DNA of 64,000 nt, from positions 104,090,001-104,154,000 of the forward strand of contig NC_060214.1 in NCBI RefSeq assembly GCF_021130785.1, read 5' to 3'. The stretch's first letter is position 1; every line of letters begins with the position of its first letter. The translations under genes and the position numbers were made by a program. The notes below the pieces were generated by a model. That model did not search any database and had not been told where the DNA came from. It saw only the letters and a program-made list of their open reading frames with translations. This document shows, piece after piece, positions 47,145 through 60,200 of this stretch. This DNA is from Homalodisca vitripennis (taxonomy: Eukaryota > Arthropoda > Insecta > Hemiptera > Cicadellidae).

Positions 47145-47685
47145 ATTAATTTAAACAAACTCTCCAATAATATAAGTTTTATTTTTGTGAGGCCTTTCGT
47201 ACTCAATGATAAAAGCTTCGGACCCACACAACTGAATACAAGTAATAATTACAATAATAACATAAACAATTTTGTACTAAATAAAAACACATGTCATGAA
47301 AAATACAAATAGATAATATTCGATGACAGGGCAGTATGTTATATGTATTTATAAAAATAAAGTTGATATTTAGTTAAATCAAATAAAGTAAAGGTGAATT
47401 TTGAATAGGCCCAGATTCGTTATTTACCAGATTATTTTGGTTCTTTTTTATAAAAATTGTTTCATATGAATCAAGGATTTTTTATATGTTTTATTTACAT
47501 ACTGTGCTGTCACAAAATATTATCTCTTTGTGTTTTTAATGACATATGTTTGTATTTAGTACAAAAATGTTATTATTGTAATTATTACTTGTATTCAGTT
47601 GTGTGGGTCCGAAGATGTTCTCATTGAGTACGGAAGGCCTCACAAAAATAAAACTTATATTATTGGAGAGTTTGTTTAGATTAAT
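47145..47685. mobile_element. Fold-back inverted repeat (arms ~150 bp, loop ~240 bp)
   Basis: The left arm 47145-47297 (attaatttaaacaaactctc ... aacacatgtcat) is the near-perfect reverse complement of 47539-47685 (atgacatatgtttg ... ggagagtttgtttagattaat). The shared central part carries ttcagttgtgtgggtccgaa. The loop 47298-47538 is AT-rich and unrelated to the arms. This is the geometry of a fold-back element or MITE, but no clear TA or other target-site duplication was identified. A transcript crossing it would form a long hairpin. Confidence 0.85.
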
Positions 47686-49948
47686 ATATAATTTCCAATA
47701 AGAAAAGAGCTTCAAGAATGTATTTACCAATAGTTTTGATTTAAAGGGAAACAAATATGTTACTTCGTATTTTTAAAAAAACACGTGTGGTAACTTTTCT
47801 GTCTGCAATTATTAAAACTACTATTGATATAAGAATTATTTAACTACATTTTTTCATAAGGCAAAAGAAAACCAGGCATTTAGAATGATAATTCAAATGT
47901 AATAATTTACTGATTTAAGGAAGTGTGCTGTAATGTATTTGGTTGTTTTTTAAAATCAGACAGAAATAAAGAAGTTTTAAGACATACTTCTAATTTACCT
48001 TTCCTTGATTTTGTCTTATTTGTAAAACTAGTGTTAGTATCTAGTAATAATTTAGCATCCAGTATAATTCGTTGTTTATTGGAATGCCAACCATCATCAA
48101 TGTTTCATGACCTCCAATATTTAATAAATTATTCACCCAAATGTGCACACATATTTTTACTTTTAAGTGGGTTTATACATATTCCAGTACCATTTTAGTG
48201 TATCATACAATAGGTTTTTTAGGGTCAGTAGTCCACCCGATTTTTATGACTTATTCTGCAATTGTACATGTCACCTGTCAGTTAGTGAGCTGCAGCCTTC
48301 CTCCAAAGTTATGGTGAAGGTCATAGTCTTCAATGACAAAAGATATAGAAGTAATCCTATTAATATTCCTTTGGAAGTGCATTAGAGACCAATTGTGTTG
48401 CTAGTCCGAAAGAAAACTATTCGACGAACAGAGGAGACCGTGGAGTTAGAGTAGAATTTAGAGACACCATATAATCAAGCCCACAAAAACATTTGAAGGC
48501 TAACTATTCAAACTTGTTACAGCATGTATAACTTAAGTGATTATAAGTTATAAAAATACCACAGCACTTGAACAAGATATATTTGCAATATGCAATAAAT
48601 AATTATTTATAGTGGATTGTGAATTTATTTTTAGAACCAACCTCACTACTATAATCAAATTCAGTTTCCAAATCGGTATATATCAGGCTCTGACTTTTAG
48701 CTCTAATAGGCAAGTTTTCTTTCACTCCACTATTAATTTATTTGCAGGATACTTGATAACACTAATAAAAGTATTCCAGTATTCTCTTCCCAATGTATTC
48801 TATCAGTATATGGAAGGATCGACGATCCTTGATTCTCTTTTGCGCAATTGGATTAGGCCTAGAACAAAATAAAAATATATATTCGATATGTATTTATTAC
48901 AAAATTTAGAATAATTTAAAATGTTTCATCCTCTGGATATTTACAACACCCACATATACGTACCTTTAAAACTGTTAATTGCACAATGTACTTTAACAAA
49001 ACGTAATTATTCTATTATTATTACATTCATACATACTGTACATTGATCACTATAACTATGAAAACAATTCGAGAGTAATTAAAACCCATTTTAACCTAGA
49101 TAGAAAAGTGTTCTAATATTTTGTTCTAGCAAATATCAAACAATTTAAGAAATGTATCAAACTTTTTACATTGTTGTTTCTTGTAGTTCTATACAATTTT
49201 AGGATATTACAAGGGGTTTCCAACGAAAATGTTGTAACAATATTTTTTTTAACGTTAAAGTTAATGTTGTAAATGCGTTGTGAAAACATAATAAAAACAA
49301 AAAAACTAATTTTAAAGTATAAATATTCGACAGTAATTCCCTTTTTGTACCTTTATTATATTGTTTTTATATACCTAACCGTTCATATACATTTTTGAAA
49401 GTGACAAAAATTTTCGTCTCACTCTATTTGGCTGGAAGAGCTGAAATTCTACAGAATATATAAAATAATTTTATTAACCTAATATAACAGTATATTTAGT
49501 TTTTATCTGCATTAGTAACATACGGCAGATATGTAGTTGATGGTTTGTAAGATATCGATTACTTGTAAATCACATAAGAATATTTCGATCACCACCAACT
49601 GGTGAAAATAATACTTAAACATGTCTAAACAAAGTACAAAACTTTGTATCATAAATAAATTGGCCACTTGTTTTAGATAACTTATTATATTTTACTCCGA
49701 TGGTAGCTAATTAAACTTTCTTCATAAGTTACTTATCGACCTAGAAAAAAGTACGAAACTGTACTGGAATGCTTCTAATGTGTTATAAAGATTCTGTAAT
49801 AATCAGTGTTTTCATTTCGAACGGTTTTCAAGGTTACTCTTATTTGTAAATCTTATAAGGTTTGTTTTATTTGGTATTATATTGTACACTGAAGACGGCT
49901 AATACGTAAAGACGTGTGTATGAAATATAAATATTAAATAGGGGATTA
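47686..49948. other. No gene seen
   Basis: Three + strand frames of 72-91 codons (47923-48198, 48167-48385, 48612-48872) show no recognisable domain, and their composition is that of AT-rich non-coding DNA. I cannot exclude an old relic. Confidence 0.45.
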
Positions 49949-50069
49949 GTTTATTATTTTGGGTATTGATCTCATAAGAAATACAGGTTAAGTTGAAACA
50001 CATTTTTAAAAGGTTTATTATTTTGGGTATTGATCTCATAAGAAATAAAGGTAATTGAAACACATTTTT
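49949..50069 (+). repeat. ~63-bp tandem duplication
   Basis: gtttattattttgggtattg...ctcataagaaata...gaaacacattttt occurs twice head to tail (49949 and 50012), directly upstream of the GC-richer repeat. Confidence 0.85.
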
Positions 50070-50197
50070 GACGTGACAACGTCTTAAATTAGGTTGCGGC
50101 TCGGAGTCACTCATGAAAAAGTGTAACACCCGGTAACGTTACAATGCCCGTCCAGTGGGTCCGCCGCACGGGATAAAGCAGATAACTATGTTTATTC
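50070..50197. repeat. GC-richer conserved repeat, copy 1
   Basis: From gacgtgacaacgtcttaaat to ataactatgtttattc, nearly identical to 50426-50564. It contains the palindrome gtaacgttac and a hairpin-forming cccgtc...gcacggg. Its minus strand reads SDSEPQPNLRRCHVKN, a peptide I associate with repeat-derived predicted proteins in insect annotations (recalled, not checked). It is much less diverged than the other repeats, so either young or constrained. Confidence 0.85.
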
Positions 50198-50331
50198 GTA
50201 AAAATTCAGGTATTACGTTATAATTGTTTCGCTCCCAAACATAAAAAAAGATTCTATATTAATTTTTTATATTTTCACGAATAAGCTTCAGGTACTTAGG
50301 CTATTCTTGATATTATATTACGATGCTTATT

Positions 50332-50425
50332 CATATTACGATGGGATATACCCGTAGTGTTTGCCATTAAAATAATCAATTATCAATAATTAAGTTCAAC
50401 AAAAAGTGAATAATTGATTGCTTTT
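50332..50425 (+). repeat. Short dispersed repeat (~95 bp), copy 2
   Basis: Matches 23732-23826 and ends exactly where the GC-richer repeat copy 2 begins. Confidence 0.85.
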
Positions 50426-50564
50426 GACGTGACAACGTCTTAAATTAGGTTGCGGCTCGGAGTCACTCATGAAAAAGTGTAACGCCCGGTAACGTTACGA
50501 TGCCCGTCCAGTGGGTCCGCCGCACGGGATCCGCACGGGATAAAGCAGATAACTATGTTTATTC
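50426..50564. repeat. GC-richer conserved repeat, copy 2
   Basis: Copy of 50070-50197, shifted by 356 bp, with a small internal duplication of ccgcacgggat. Only a few point differences from copy 1. Confidence 0.85.
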
Positions 50565-53298
50565 TTGAAAATGTGGAGTGCTTAGATTCGTCATTTACAA
50601 CAACTACTACAATAAAGGTAAATAATTGTACACTGATATTTCATTATCGTAAACTATGATTGATTGATTAATTGTTAGATTGACACAAAAGTTGAGAAAC
50701 TGAGTTTATAGGTTATGTCATACAAATGTTGATAGTGTTAAGTAAATTATTAGTTTAAATCACTCTGCAATCAATCGTAATACAGTCGATTGAGAAGAAA
50801 CAGCGCGTATTGCTAGTCAAACATTTAAAATAACAAATTATAACCTCTAACCTGTCATAACAGTGCGACCAAACAAACGAACTAAACCGACCAATCACCA
50901 CGCGCGGACTTAGAATTTGACTGTGTTTAGCAAGAATTTCAAATTCCAATTTTAAAACGTTATTTTTATCTTAAATGGGGTAAGTAAAATTTTATAATCA
51001 CAAGCAATTTTTACTTTGTTGATATAATAACATCTGAGTACCACCATATTTCGTGGGCGTTAAGATCCGAGCGGAATACTTTCTCCCCTACATCACCAAC
51101 GATGTGTTTCAGGAATGTACATATGAATTTTCTTTTTTATTTCACATAAATAAAAGGCTCACGTCCTTACGAAATTTCTTCATAACATGTTGAGAAGCAG
51201 ATCATTGGAATATTTTCACATGGTAGAAGCGTTTGCAAAATATTGTGAGACGCGTCTTGACATAAAATGTTTAAGTTTAATTAAAGTTTGTAGGAGTTTG
51301 GTATTGTAAACACAGTTTAAACAAATTTCTAAGCTAATCCATACAGAACTATAATATTAGTAGCCAGTAACAGTATCGATGACTATAATCAAACATATTG
51401 GAAACAAGTTTACAAATAAGGCTCAGGAAACTGCTACAAATAAATATGACACTGTGAATGCAAGCGTAATTAATAGTTACGTTCTATGTATTTATATTAT
51501 TTCCCTGACGCAGAAATAATGAAAACAGTGACCATAATTCTCATTGATATAAAAAGTTCAATAGATTAATAAATTTCATATTATGTGAAAGGAAATCATG
51601 TTTATGATCTATGTATTGTATATTCCTTAAAAAACAAGTTTGGAAACGACTGTATTGTATGTAGTTTAATAGAAAACGTGGGCGAAGTTGGGTTCTGAAG
51701 GATGGTGACATAAAATTTTATAGACTTTCAATACCAACATGTTGTAACATAGATACAGTATAAAGGAAGCCTAGCACATGCCAAATAACTCAATTACTAC
51801 TTTAATTATTTAATTTCACAAACCCGTGAATAAGGCCTAACTTTATGTATTATAGCGATCACTTTCGCTACTTCAGTTGTCAGTGGTTGGTTATCGCGTG
51901 CAGATATATTGTTCCATGTTATATTTAATTCAGCTTTATGTAATAAAATAGTGTAAGTTTAATTAAATGCATGTTTTTGCATGGAGAACATTGAGATGGC
52001 ACACAATTATGTTTGCTGTTAGCTATCGACCTGTGAAAAAATTTCAGATTGTAGACATGAAAAGGCAGAGTTACTGACTTTTTGTATCACTTAATCATGA
52101 AAAATGTCCGGAAAACAACTATTATCTTCGCCGCTGGAGAACTCATTGGGTAACATCAGGCCAGCTAAGAGCATCCGACCGTTGGGAAACTAGACTTTTG
52201 GGAGTATGATTTATATCATTGACCTTTGAGACATTATATGACTGAATTCTCAAGCATAGATCTTTCGATGGGAACTCCCAGGTATGTATAACTGTAACCT
52301 CTAGATCTTGCGTTATCCATTTAGCTTCTTGGAGACCTCTTAGTCTACATGCCTACACTAAAGCAACCTTCCATCGGCTTACATAATCTTTGTAAATTTT
52401 TATTTGACCTACTAAATATTTGAAATTTAATGTTGTTTACAAGTTCTCAACACTCAACAGATCTTTTAGGGCAATTGTCATTGTTTGCCTTTATCTCCTT
52501 TCTTATATCTATGGTCTCGTAAATCCTCTGCACCATGGTGCTCTTCGTTCTATTTTTCTTTGACCTCAAGAACCTCTCAACCTCCTTGGCCCACCGATTT
52601 CTGACAGAACATGTGTTCTTAGAATTTTCCGGTGTACAAGAGCTCTTGGCACCTCAAAAGGTAAATTATATAGAATCACGAAATGTGCCATTTACCAAAC
52701 AACTCAAATATCCAATATTCGTGGATATTTTTGAGCTTTGTGGAAGCTCTACAATAAAATGTTATTATTGCTACTCAACGTATCTTGAGCATACTCAATA
52801 TCCTTCTTTGATTAATTTTCTTCCACATGATACCTAAAATAGATTTTTAACTAACAACCATGACAAATATGACCACTCTATATAACCCAACAACTAGTTT
52901 AAGTCTGTAGCTCCTTCATCTTGAATCCGTAATTCCTTAACATGGATTCATTATTATTTTCACCATTGTATTCCTATCATGGTTCAAAATTCATGGGTTG
53001 GATAAACTATTCAGATGACTGTATGAAAAAAGATTTTGAACAATGAGCACCACCTTCATAACCTAAGAACCTGAAGAAAAACTTTCGATTATTACTAATT
53101 CCACTCAATGTTTTTGCAAAATTCTTTATAGATATAATTTACCATAAGACGTCTAGGGTAGTTGCCTAAACTACAGTTTTAGTTTGTAAAAAACTAATTT
53201 TTCATGTATTTTTTAGAATGTCTATGGTGTTTATATAGAACATCTGATACTACCTATAATGTATGAAAAATCTTACAAAATATTATAGTTGAATTAAT
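50565..53298. other. No gene seen
   Basis: A 100-codon + strand frame at 52535-52837 lies in slightly GC-richer sequence but shows no domain or conserved motif. Otherwise AT-rich and featureless. Confidence 0.45.
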
Positions 53299-53300
53299 TA

Positions 53301-55803
53301 CAAAATAGGACTGGCGCTCGGCATAGGAGGGGGAGCGGCGTTGCCACGTTGACGTCGCTTGGTGTTACAGGGTACAGCAGATCTGCTAGCCACGCGCGTT
53401 TCACTGACCGTTTATTGAGTCTTCAATTGATTATATTATTATTCTATCAATTTATTCATTACGGTTAATAATTTTGAGTGACTTTTGGTCATTTACACAA
53501 AATTATTATAAAGTTCACTCATGACCTTGTATGAACTTGTTTGCTCATACTTTTCGTTTTGGTGTTAATAAATGAAACAAACTCACGTAAATATTGATTT
53601 AAATAATTACATAAACATTTGGTTGCACATTTAATTTTAAATATCATTAAAATTGGCTAGATAATAATTATGATGTAATTTTAAACCAGTACCTATTCAT
53701 AAAAATTATTTAAAATATGATTTTTTAAGTGTATAGTTTTGTCGTATTTGCATGCGGAAATAGAATTAAAAATATATTCATTTTTATTTTTTTTCGAAAA
53801 ATTAAACGATATATATATATATATATTATATATAAATATATAATAGTAAATCTATCAAATTAAGCAGAATAAGAAAACAATCAACAAGCATTAAATGTTA
53901 AATATTTTTATTTACATACATATTACTGTCATTCAAAACAATAACGTTTAATTAGGTCTAGTTTAGTAGCTGTACTCTGAAATTGTTTATTACGTACACT
54001 TATTAAAATTCATCAAATTGTAGTACTCTACCTTCTGGGCATAATTGTTGCACTCCACTTAAGTCACTGTCACTTTCATTTTCACTGTCATGTTGAGATT
54101 CATCTGATAGCAGATGGTCAAAGCGATCTTCTCCCAAATTTTGGTCATCCGAAAAAGCACTGCTGTCGTCGCTGGAGTCGACGTCGCTGTTTAACGTGAT
54201 GATGAGCTCTTCAATCGCAGTTTCCAGAACAACCTCATTTTCCCACGCATCCTCTATGGTTTTTCCTTGTATGTGATACAATTTTTTTTCCACTCATCTC
54301 CTGTTACTAAGTCTATCCCTTCCTTGGTTAATCTTGTTAATTCCGTCAATGTGAACGTTTTATTGTTTTTTGCAACGTGTCCTTTGATTTGGGCCCAAAT
54401 CAACTCTATAGCATTGAAGTGGCAGTGATACGGAGGTTTACGAATTACAATATGGCCACGTTCCTTGGCTAACTCATCAATAACATATTTTGGAAAGCGA
54501 GGCTTGTGTAAATTTATTACTTCCAAAAGTTCTGCTTTCTTCATGTCTGCTTCAAATGGGATGTTGAATTTCTGTAGCCATTCCACCATCAAACATTTTT
54601 TTGAAGCCATTGTTGGGGCCTTGTCCAATACTTTTGAGTGGTACTTAGCATTATCAAATACTATGGTTGAGGATTCTTCCAAATTTGGAAGAAGATTGCT
54701 TACAAACCAGCCTAAAAACTTTTCGTGGTCCATTTCTTCATGGTAATCACTCGTTTTTTTTCGAAGAAAAAAGTAGAAGGCTGTTTGGAATAAACCCTTT
54801 AGAATTACCGGCGTGAAGCAATATCATTCTTCCCCCTTTACCCAGAGGTACGGACATTGTACCTTGAACAGAGTCGTCTGTCCAAGCGTTTGTTTGGGAG
54901 TGATTTGTGTTAACCCATGTCTCGTCAATCCAGACTACTTCATCTAAATTTAAGTTCTTCATTTGACGAAGAAACCTACAGCGCCATGCAACTACATCTG
55001 GTCTTTCAAGAAGTACTTTCCGTTTCCCAACTGACTTGTACTTGAAGCCAAGTTGTTTTAAAACAAGTGAAAGTGAAGATTTGCAACCGTTAAATAAATC
55101 AGCATCCTTCAATGATTGAATTAGTTTTTTTAAAGTTGGATATTCCTTTCGTCTATAGTATGCATACACATGGCGACGGATTGCATCTTTTTGGAAATTA
55201 TCGAGGTTTGTAACTCGTTTCTGACGTGGAAGTTTCTTTTTGTTTGGGGTATGTACTTGTCCACTTCCTCCCTCAACGATGTTTTTCTTCTTCTCTGAAA
55301 AAATTTTTTACAACGGTAATTTTTATTTATGCCCAGGGCCGCTGCAGTTCGTTGTACAACTTTGGCAACGGGTAAGAGTGGGCCATTGTTTGTTTTTTCC
55401 TGTTGGAAATATTCTTTGGCAGTGCAAACAAGTTTTCTGGCTTGAGTGCGCAGAGGTACACCACGTCCTACGTTCTGATAATGTAAACGCTTATGATGAA
55501 TGCGCGGACGCCCACGACGTTTCACAGTTTGATTTTCCTGCATTCATGATGTAAATATAATCATTAACTACCAGTACGAAGGTTATGAAAGTACAAAATA
55601 ATTTGTTACACTAGGCCTAAGTCACAACTAAGTCCTGTCACGAGACTACAAAGTGAAACGCACGAATCGGTTGCTGGGCAGAGACTGAGACTGAGGAGTG
55701 ACGTGCGGATGTGAAAACGGCAACACTGTGCGGTTTACTCGAAGCTGATTGGCTGCTCTCAGCCGTCGACCGCGCCCCTCCCACCGGTCCCAGTCCTATT
55801 TTG
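53301..55803 (-). mobile_element. Tc1/mariner-superfamily transposon, DD82E (Sailor-like)
   Basis: The ends caaaataggactgg (53301) and its reverse complement ccagtcctattttg (to 55803) are perfect for 14 bp, then imperfect G-rich for about 25 more, with TA on both sides (53299-53300 and 55804-55805). The element is 2503 bp with one minus-strand transposase and GC-richer sub-terminal blocks at both ends. The catalytic spacing (82 residues between the second D and the E) fits the DD82E lineage that I recall as Sailor. It is better preserved than the related element in the Aly/REF intron. Confidence 0.93.
54003..55543 (-). pseudogene. DD82E transposase with three frameshifts in or near A/T runs
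   Basis: On the minus strand: an AT-hook-like KRRGRPR near the N-terminus (start ATG at 55543), a helix-turn-helix-like VAKVVQRTAAALGI, then a frame change near 55315. The next frame carries YAYYRRKEYPTLKKL, then VVWIDETWVN (first D, near 54925) and LLHAGNSKGFIPN. A second frame change occurs in an 8-T run near 54758, then SSTIVFDNAKYHSK (second D, near 54655) and PPYHCHFNAIELIWAQIKG (E, near 54400). A third change occurs near 54290, then an acidic C-terminal tail rich in Asp/Ser ending at 54003. All catalytic residues are present and no substitution-type stop is needed to explain the breaks, so it is either recently dead or intact apart from length errors. Confidence 0.88.
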
Positions 55804-55805
55804 TA

Positions 55806-57245
55806 ATCAATTCGACTATAGTTTAGAGCATCAGATCATAAATACATTTACAATTACATGGTTTCACTATTTTTAAATTATTTTATTTGCTTATTCGTTG
55901 ATAAGCAAAATTACAAGACTTTTTACCCATTTCGTTCAAAATAATTATTTATTTATTTTAAGAAAAATTTATATAATAGATTTTACTAAATATTTTAACA
56001 TTAATGTATATAATATCACGTTTAGTTAATAAATATAATCTCTGTGAGGAATTAAAATTGAATTGTCCCGTTATTTTTTTTATTGAAGCTTTCGGCGACA
56101 CAGATGATCTGGATTGTTCCCGGAATCTGATGTATTTTACGTAAATCCTCTTCATATTAAAACGAGATATTGTATGTCAACAATAATCTATCTTGACTTA
56201 ATTCTCTTTACTTGACATAAATATATATCTTGTCGGAAGTGTTAGCAAACACGTGTAATAACTTACAAATATCATATATGAGAAAAAAACTGATAAGCCA
56301 TTCTATAGCAAAATTCTGAATGCGTCATATAATATAATTTGTTACTATTAATATGCTACTTATTAATACGATATACTACAATATACTAATAAATGAGATA
56401 TACAACACTTACAATATGTGTGACATAAAGTAGCCAGTAAAGGGGTGTCCCATGGATAACAGAACATTTTAGAAATAAATCGTAACTGATTTTATATGTA
56501 ACTGAAAAACACATTAGAATGCAAAAAGGACGTATTTCTTTGCTTGTTCATAATTTATTATGTATTTTTTAAATCTTTGGGATACACCTCTCAGTTACGA
56601 GATCGGTAGGGTTTATATTTGAATCAATTAAAATGTTATCCCTCGCAAATTATGGTCAATGTAGTAAAATAGATACAACGAAATAGCAATACTCGTACTA
56701 ACAGCACAGATTTATACATTTTTAATACGAAATATTTGTTTAATAGATTCGTACGCCAAAGGTATATTTCAAGAAAATTGTAGAACTAAAATTTTGAGAC
56801 ATAATATTTGTTATCCTTCTAATATAATGAAAAGGTCAAACACATTACGTATTTCTTAGCTGAGGTATCTAGATATTTTCATCAAACATTAAGTAATCGT
56901 TTTCATATCGATGAATGCAGTAAAAAAAAATTGTCAGCCACTCCTTTCCCCCCAATACACCCAGGCCATTTGACTATATATCATGCTAGAATCAATGTAT
57001 AGTAAGGATTAAAGTTACATTGGCATTTATACTTTGGTGGTTAAATACATTTGAACATGTATTGAATATAACACAAAACGCATATCGTAAGAATAAATGA
57101 CCTTAGAGGTTGGTCCCCTGATTAAGTGTTAGAGAGGGATTCTTTGCCCTAACCAAGCAGGTAAAAGGTAAGCGGATATTCTCTGCGTGATATAGTAAGC
57201 GTGATATAGTATTTGTATCACACATCATCCTATCAATATATTTAT
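55806..57245. other. No gene seen; AT-rich spacer before repeat copy 2
   Basis: No recognisable element. The 126-codon minus-strand frame at 57103-57483 runs into the long repeat and is not kept in copy 1, so it is probably spurious. Whether the repeat homology continues leftward from 57246 cannot be judged because copy 1 meets the window edge. Confidence 0.5.
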
Positions 57246-60200
57246 TGTCCATATTTTTCATACAAAACCGATGTAATAGTTTTTTTAGTTTTGTTTGAAT
57301 AGGTATGACTAAGTGTACATCATGGTGTGAGATTGGACTTTTAGAGAAAACAAAAAGTGACTGAGACACTTTGCCATGTTCGAGAACAGGATTACGGGAT
57401 ACTGACGTGCTCCAACTTGGCGTTGGTACACTTTTCCAGTCTCTGTGTACGTGACTCACATACATTGGTAAACAAAACTTCAATGTTAGATCTAGTTTTG
57501 TATACCATACTATGGTATCCTATACGTCTGTAAATATGCATTTTTTATATTACATAATAGCTGTTTTTAAATTTAATAACAGTTTGAAGGTCGTTTGATA
57601 AAAATATATAATCTGTAATAAATACGAGATTACTTTTGTGAAATTATCAACAGACGTTTTCGTAAAATAAAACCGTAGATATTTCAAAAAGTTGAAATTG
57701 TTTCATGTCAAAATTAATATTATTGAGAACACGAAATTAAAGGTTAATTTTCGAAATAAGAGTATTTTTTTGAAAATACTGAAGAAAACTAATCAATAAT
57801 AATAACATTTAAATATATTAAAAAATACACTGGCAGCGCTGAAAAAACTAATTCTGGAGGCACTACGAAAACGGAGGATAGAGCACCAAACGCTTAATAT
57901 TTAATAAACACCTAAAATAAAATATTATTATGATCAGCTAAAATCCAATCAAGAAAATAAAAACTCGTTTCCTGAACATAAAATATACATTTAAAAGCTT
58001 TATAAAAATATTATACTTGTCTTTCTCAGTAACTAATATGAAGATATCAAAACTGTAATTAATATTAATGCAAATTATTCCTGCAGGGCTATCTAACTTT
58101 TCACTGTAACTCTATAACTTAATGTCTATGAAGAAAAAATGTCGTTGCATTAAATAATGCTTATATAGTTTTTGACATTCTATGATTATATTGAAATAAA
58201 TATTGTTTATTACAAGCTCAAACATCGCGTATCGCAACTTAAACTGTTACATCCGCAGAAGGAGCAACCAAGGAAATCACCAAGTGGCGCACTCAAGATA
58301 ATCACTTTCAGAACTTGTTAATAACAGCGACTAATGGAAGTAATTTGTTTTAATTATATGTATTTACTTCATTATATTTGTATAATATTTATAAAATTCG
58401 AATATAATGTTCGAAAAGATCCTAAGACTAAAATTTCTTCCTTCAAATATATTGTTCAACATAATTAATTAAGGGTTGGAAATAATTTGAAAATCGTATC
58501 TATATTACAACGTCAGTCCTTGTTCAGTGTTTTCGTGTACACGTTTTGATTTATTTCCTTCTTTTATTTAATGAATATAAAACATTTTGGAATTTTCAAT
58601 GTTAACAAAAATTGAATTAATTGATGGTGAGTTAGAGTAGTATTAATAGAAACAATCATGAATAAGGTAGTTTATAAAATATACCGTACTAAAATAGTAA
58701 CTTTTAAAATGCTCTACATTAAAATCATATCTCGGATATTATATAAAAAAAGAACAGTATATTTCGGTTTGCTGACGTAATTTTCCGCTGCCCCTTCAAC
58801 GATCTTGGGGCAATACTTTTGCTCACAATGTATTTACTACTAAAGTAAATATCTTTATATATAAATATATATATTTATTTTTCGGAAGATTCATTTTGTT
58901 AATTAGTTTACAACAATTCATAAAGCTAACCTTTCTTAGTTTGCCCAAACCAGCCGTACACTACTTACGAAGCTGTATTGTAACATGTTAACTATGACGA
59001 GTTACAAATTATAATTGATATAAATTTTTAACACATTTTACTAGTGCTAGAATGTCTGTACTTGCACAAGCCACATTTAGGCAGGGTTTACTCTCAGATC
59101 TACGAAAAATCTCTTCCTCTTTCTAGCTTTTGACGTTTTTATTATCGAAGCAACACAGTATTTCGTTCGGTCAGTATTTGCGTTGCAATAAATGAAGTAA
59201 CTCTCTAAGCTATAAGAGTTAGGGTTATAGAAAAACACAGCTGCGTGTTTGTATAACCTAACTGCCCTTAACGTATCTCAACAATGATTTTATTTGGAAA
59301 TCTTAAATTTTGCATGAATATTCATTTCTAAAACTATATAAGTAAAAGCTCCATGATGCTGAATGTCCATTCATGTACTTGGCTATGGTTACTGCTCATT
59401 GAAGCTTACTACTAAGCAACCTGGAAAAGTGTCTCTTTTATTTGGTTGTCTGCCAGATTATCCATCTGCCTTTTTGTAAAACATCTGGAGATTAAAATAA
59501 GATATGCACTTGAAATTTTTCGTACAACTTGAGAGAAGCATGTTACGTAAAATCAAAATCTGAATACTACTACTTTGTAATATTAGCCATTAGAGTACGA
59601 TTGCAATCTACATACCTCATTTATTGACAAATATGTACCTGTTTACATCCTCTATACACAACAACTATATTTGGATTTTTTTAATAGTTAAGGATTGGAT
59701 TGAAAATTGAAAATGGTCTGAATCAATTGAATTTTTACTTTACAATGTTTGGTTTCTTCAATTGCTCATCAGATTGGGTTTATTATTATAATTGGAAAAT
59801 ACTTGAATTACCGGATTACATTGATTGACTGCTTTCAAAAGTTAGAAAGTGGTATTATTTATTAAATGGGTAGGTAAAAGGCTACAGAGTTGTTTTAGAG
59901 CAGATTTGTTAAGATAACTAGCTTATATGTTTACTATACAATTGTATGTACTTATTCCGTTATCATTTTGTAATTAGGTCATTGGTTGAAAAAATGTGTT
60001 TAGGATGAGATTGAGAAAAAAACAACGAAGAAGTCGGAAAAACGTGTTAATCTTCCTTTTTCTCTATATTTCAGGTGGGTGTTTTCTCATAAGGTCTAAA
60101 ATGATACTGTGTCACGTTTGAGTCATCCCCTATACGTTGCAGCACAATAACAAGCGAAGTTGCTAATGAAACAGGGAATCCATGGCTACCGTTGATTAGT

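Noticed and set aside
47923..48872. Three consecutive frames that might form a multi-exon gene
   Set aside because: No motif, no convincing splice signals linking them, and composition like the surrounding DNA.
52535..52837. 100-codon + strand frame
   Set aside because: No recognisable family, no neighbouring exons, and hydrophobic AT-driven composition.
57103..57483. 126-codon minus-strand frame
   Set aside because: Most of it lies in the long repeat, and the corresponding region of copy 1 does not keep the frame.
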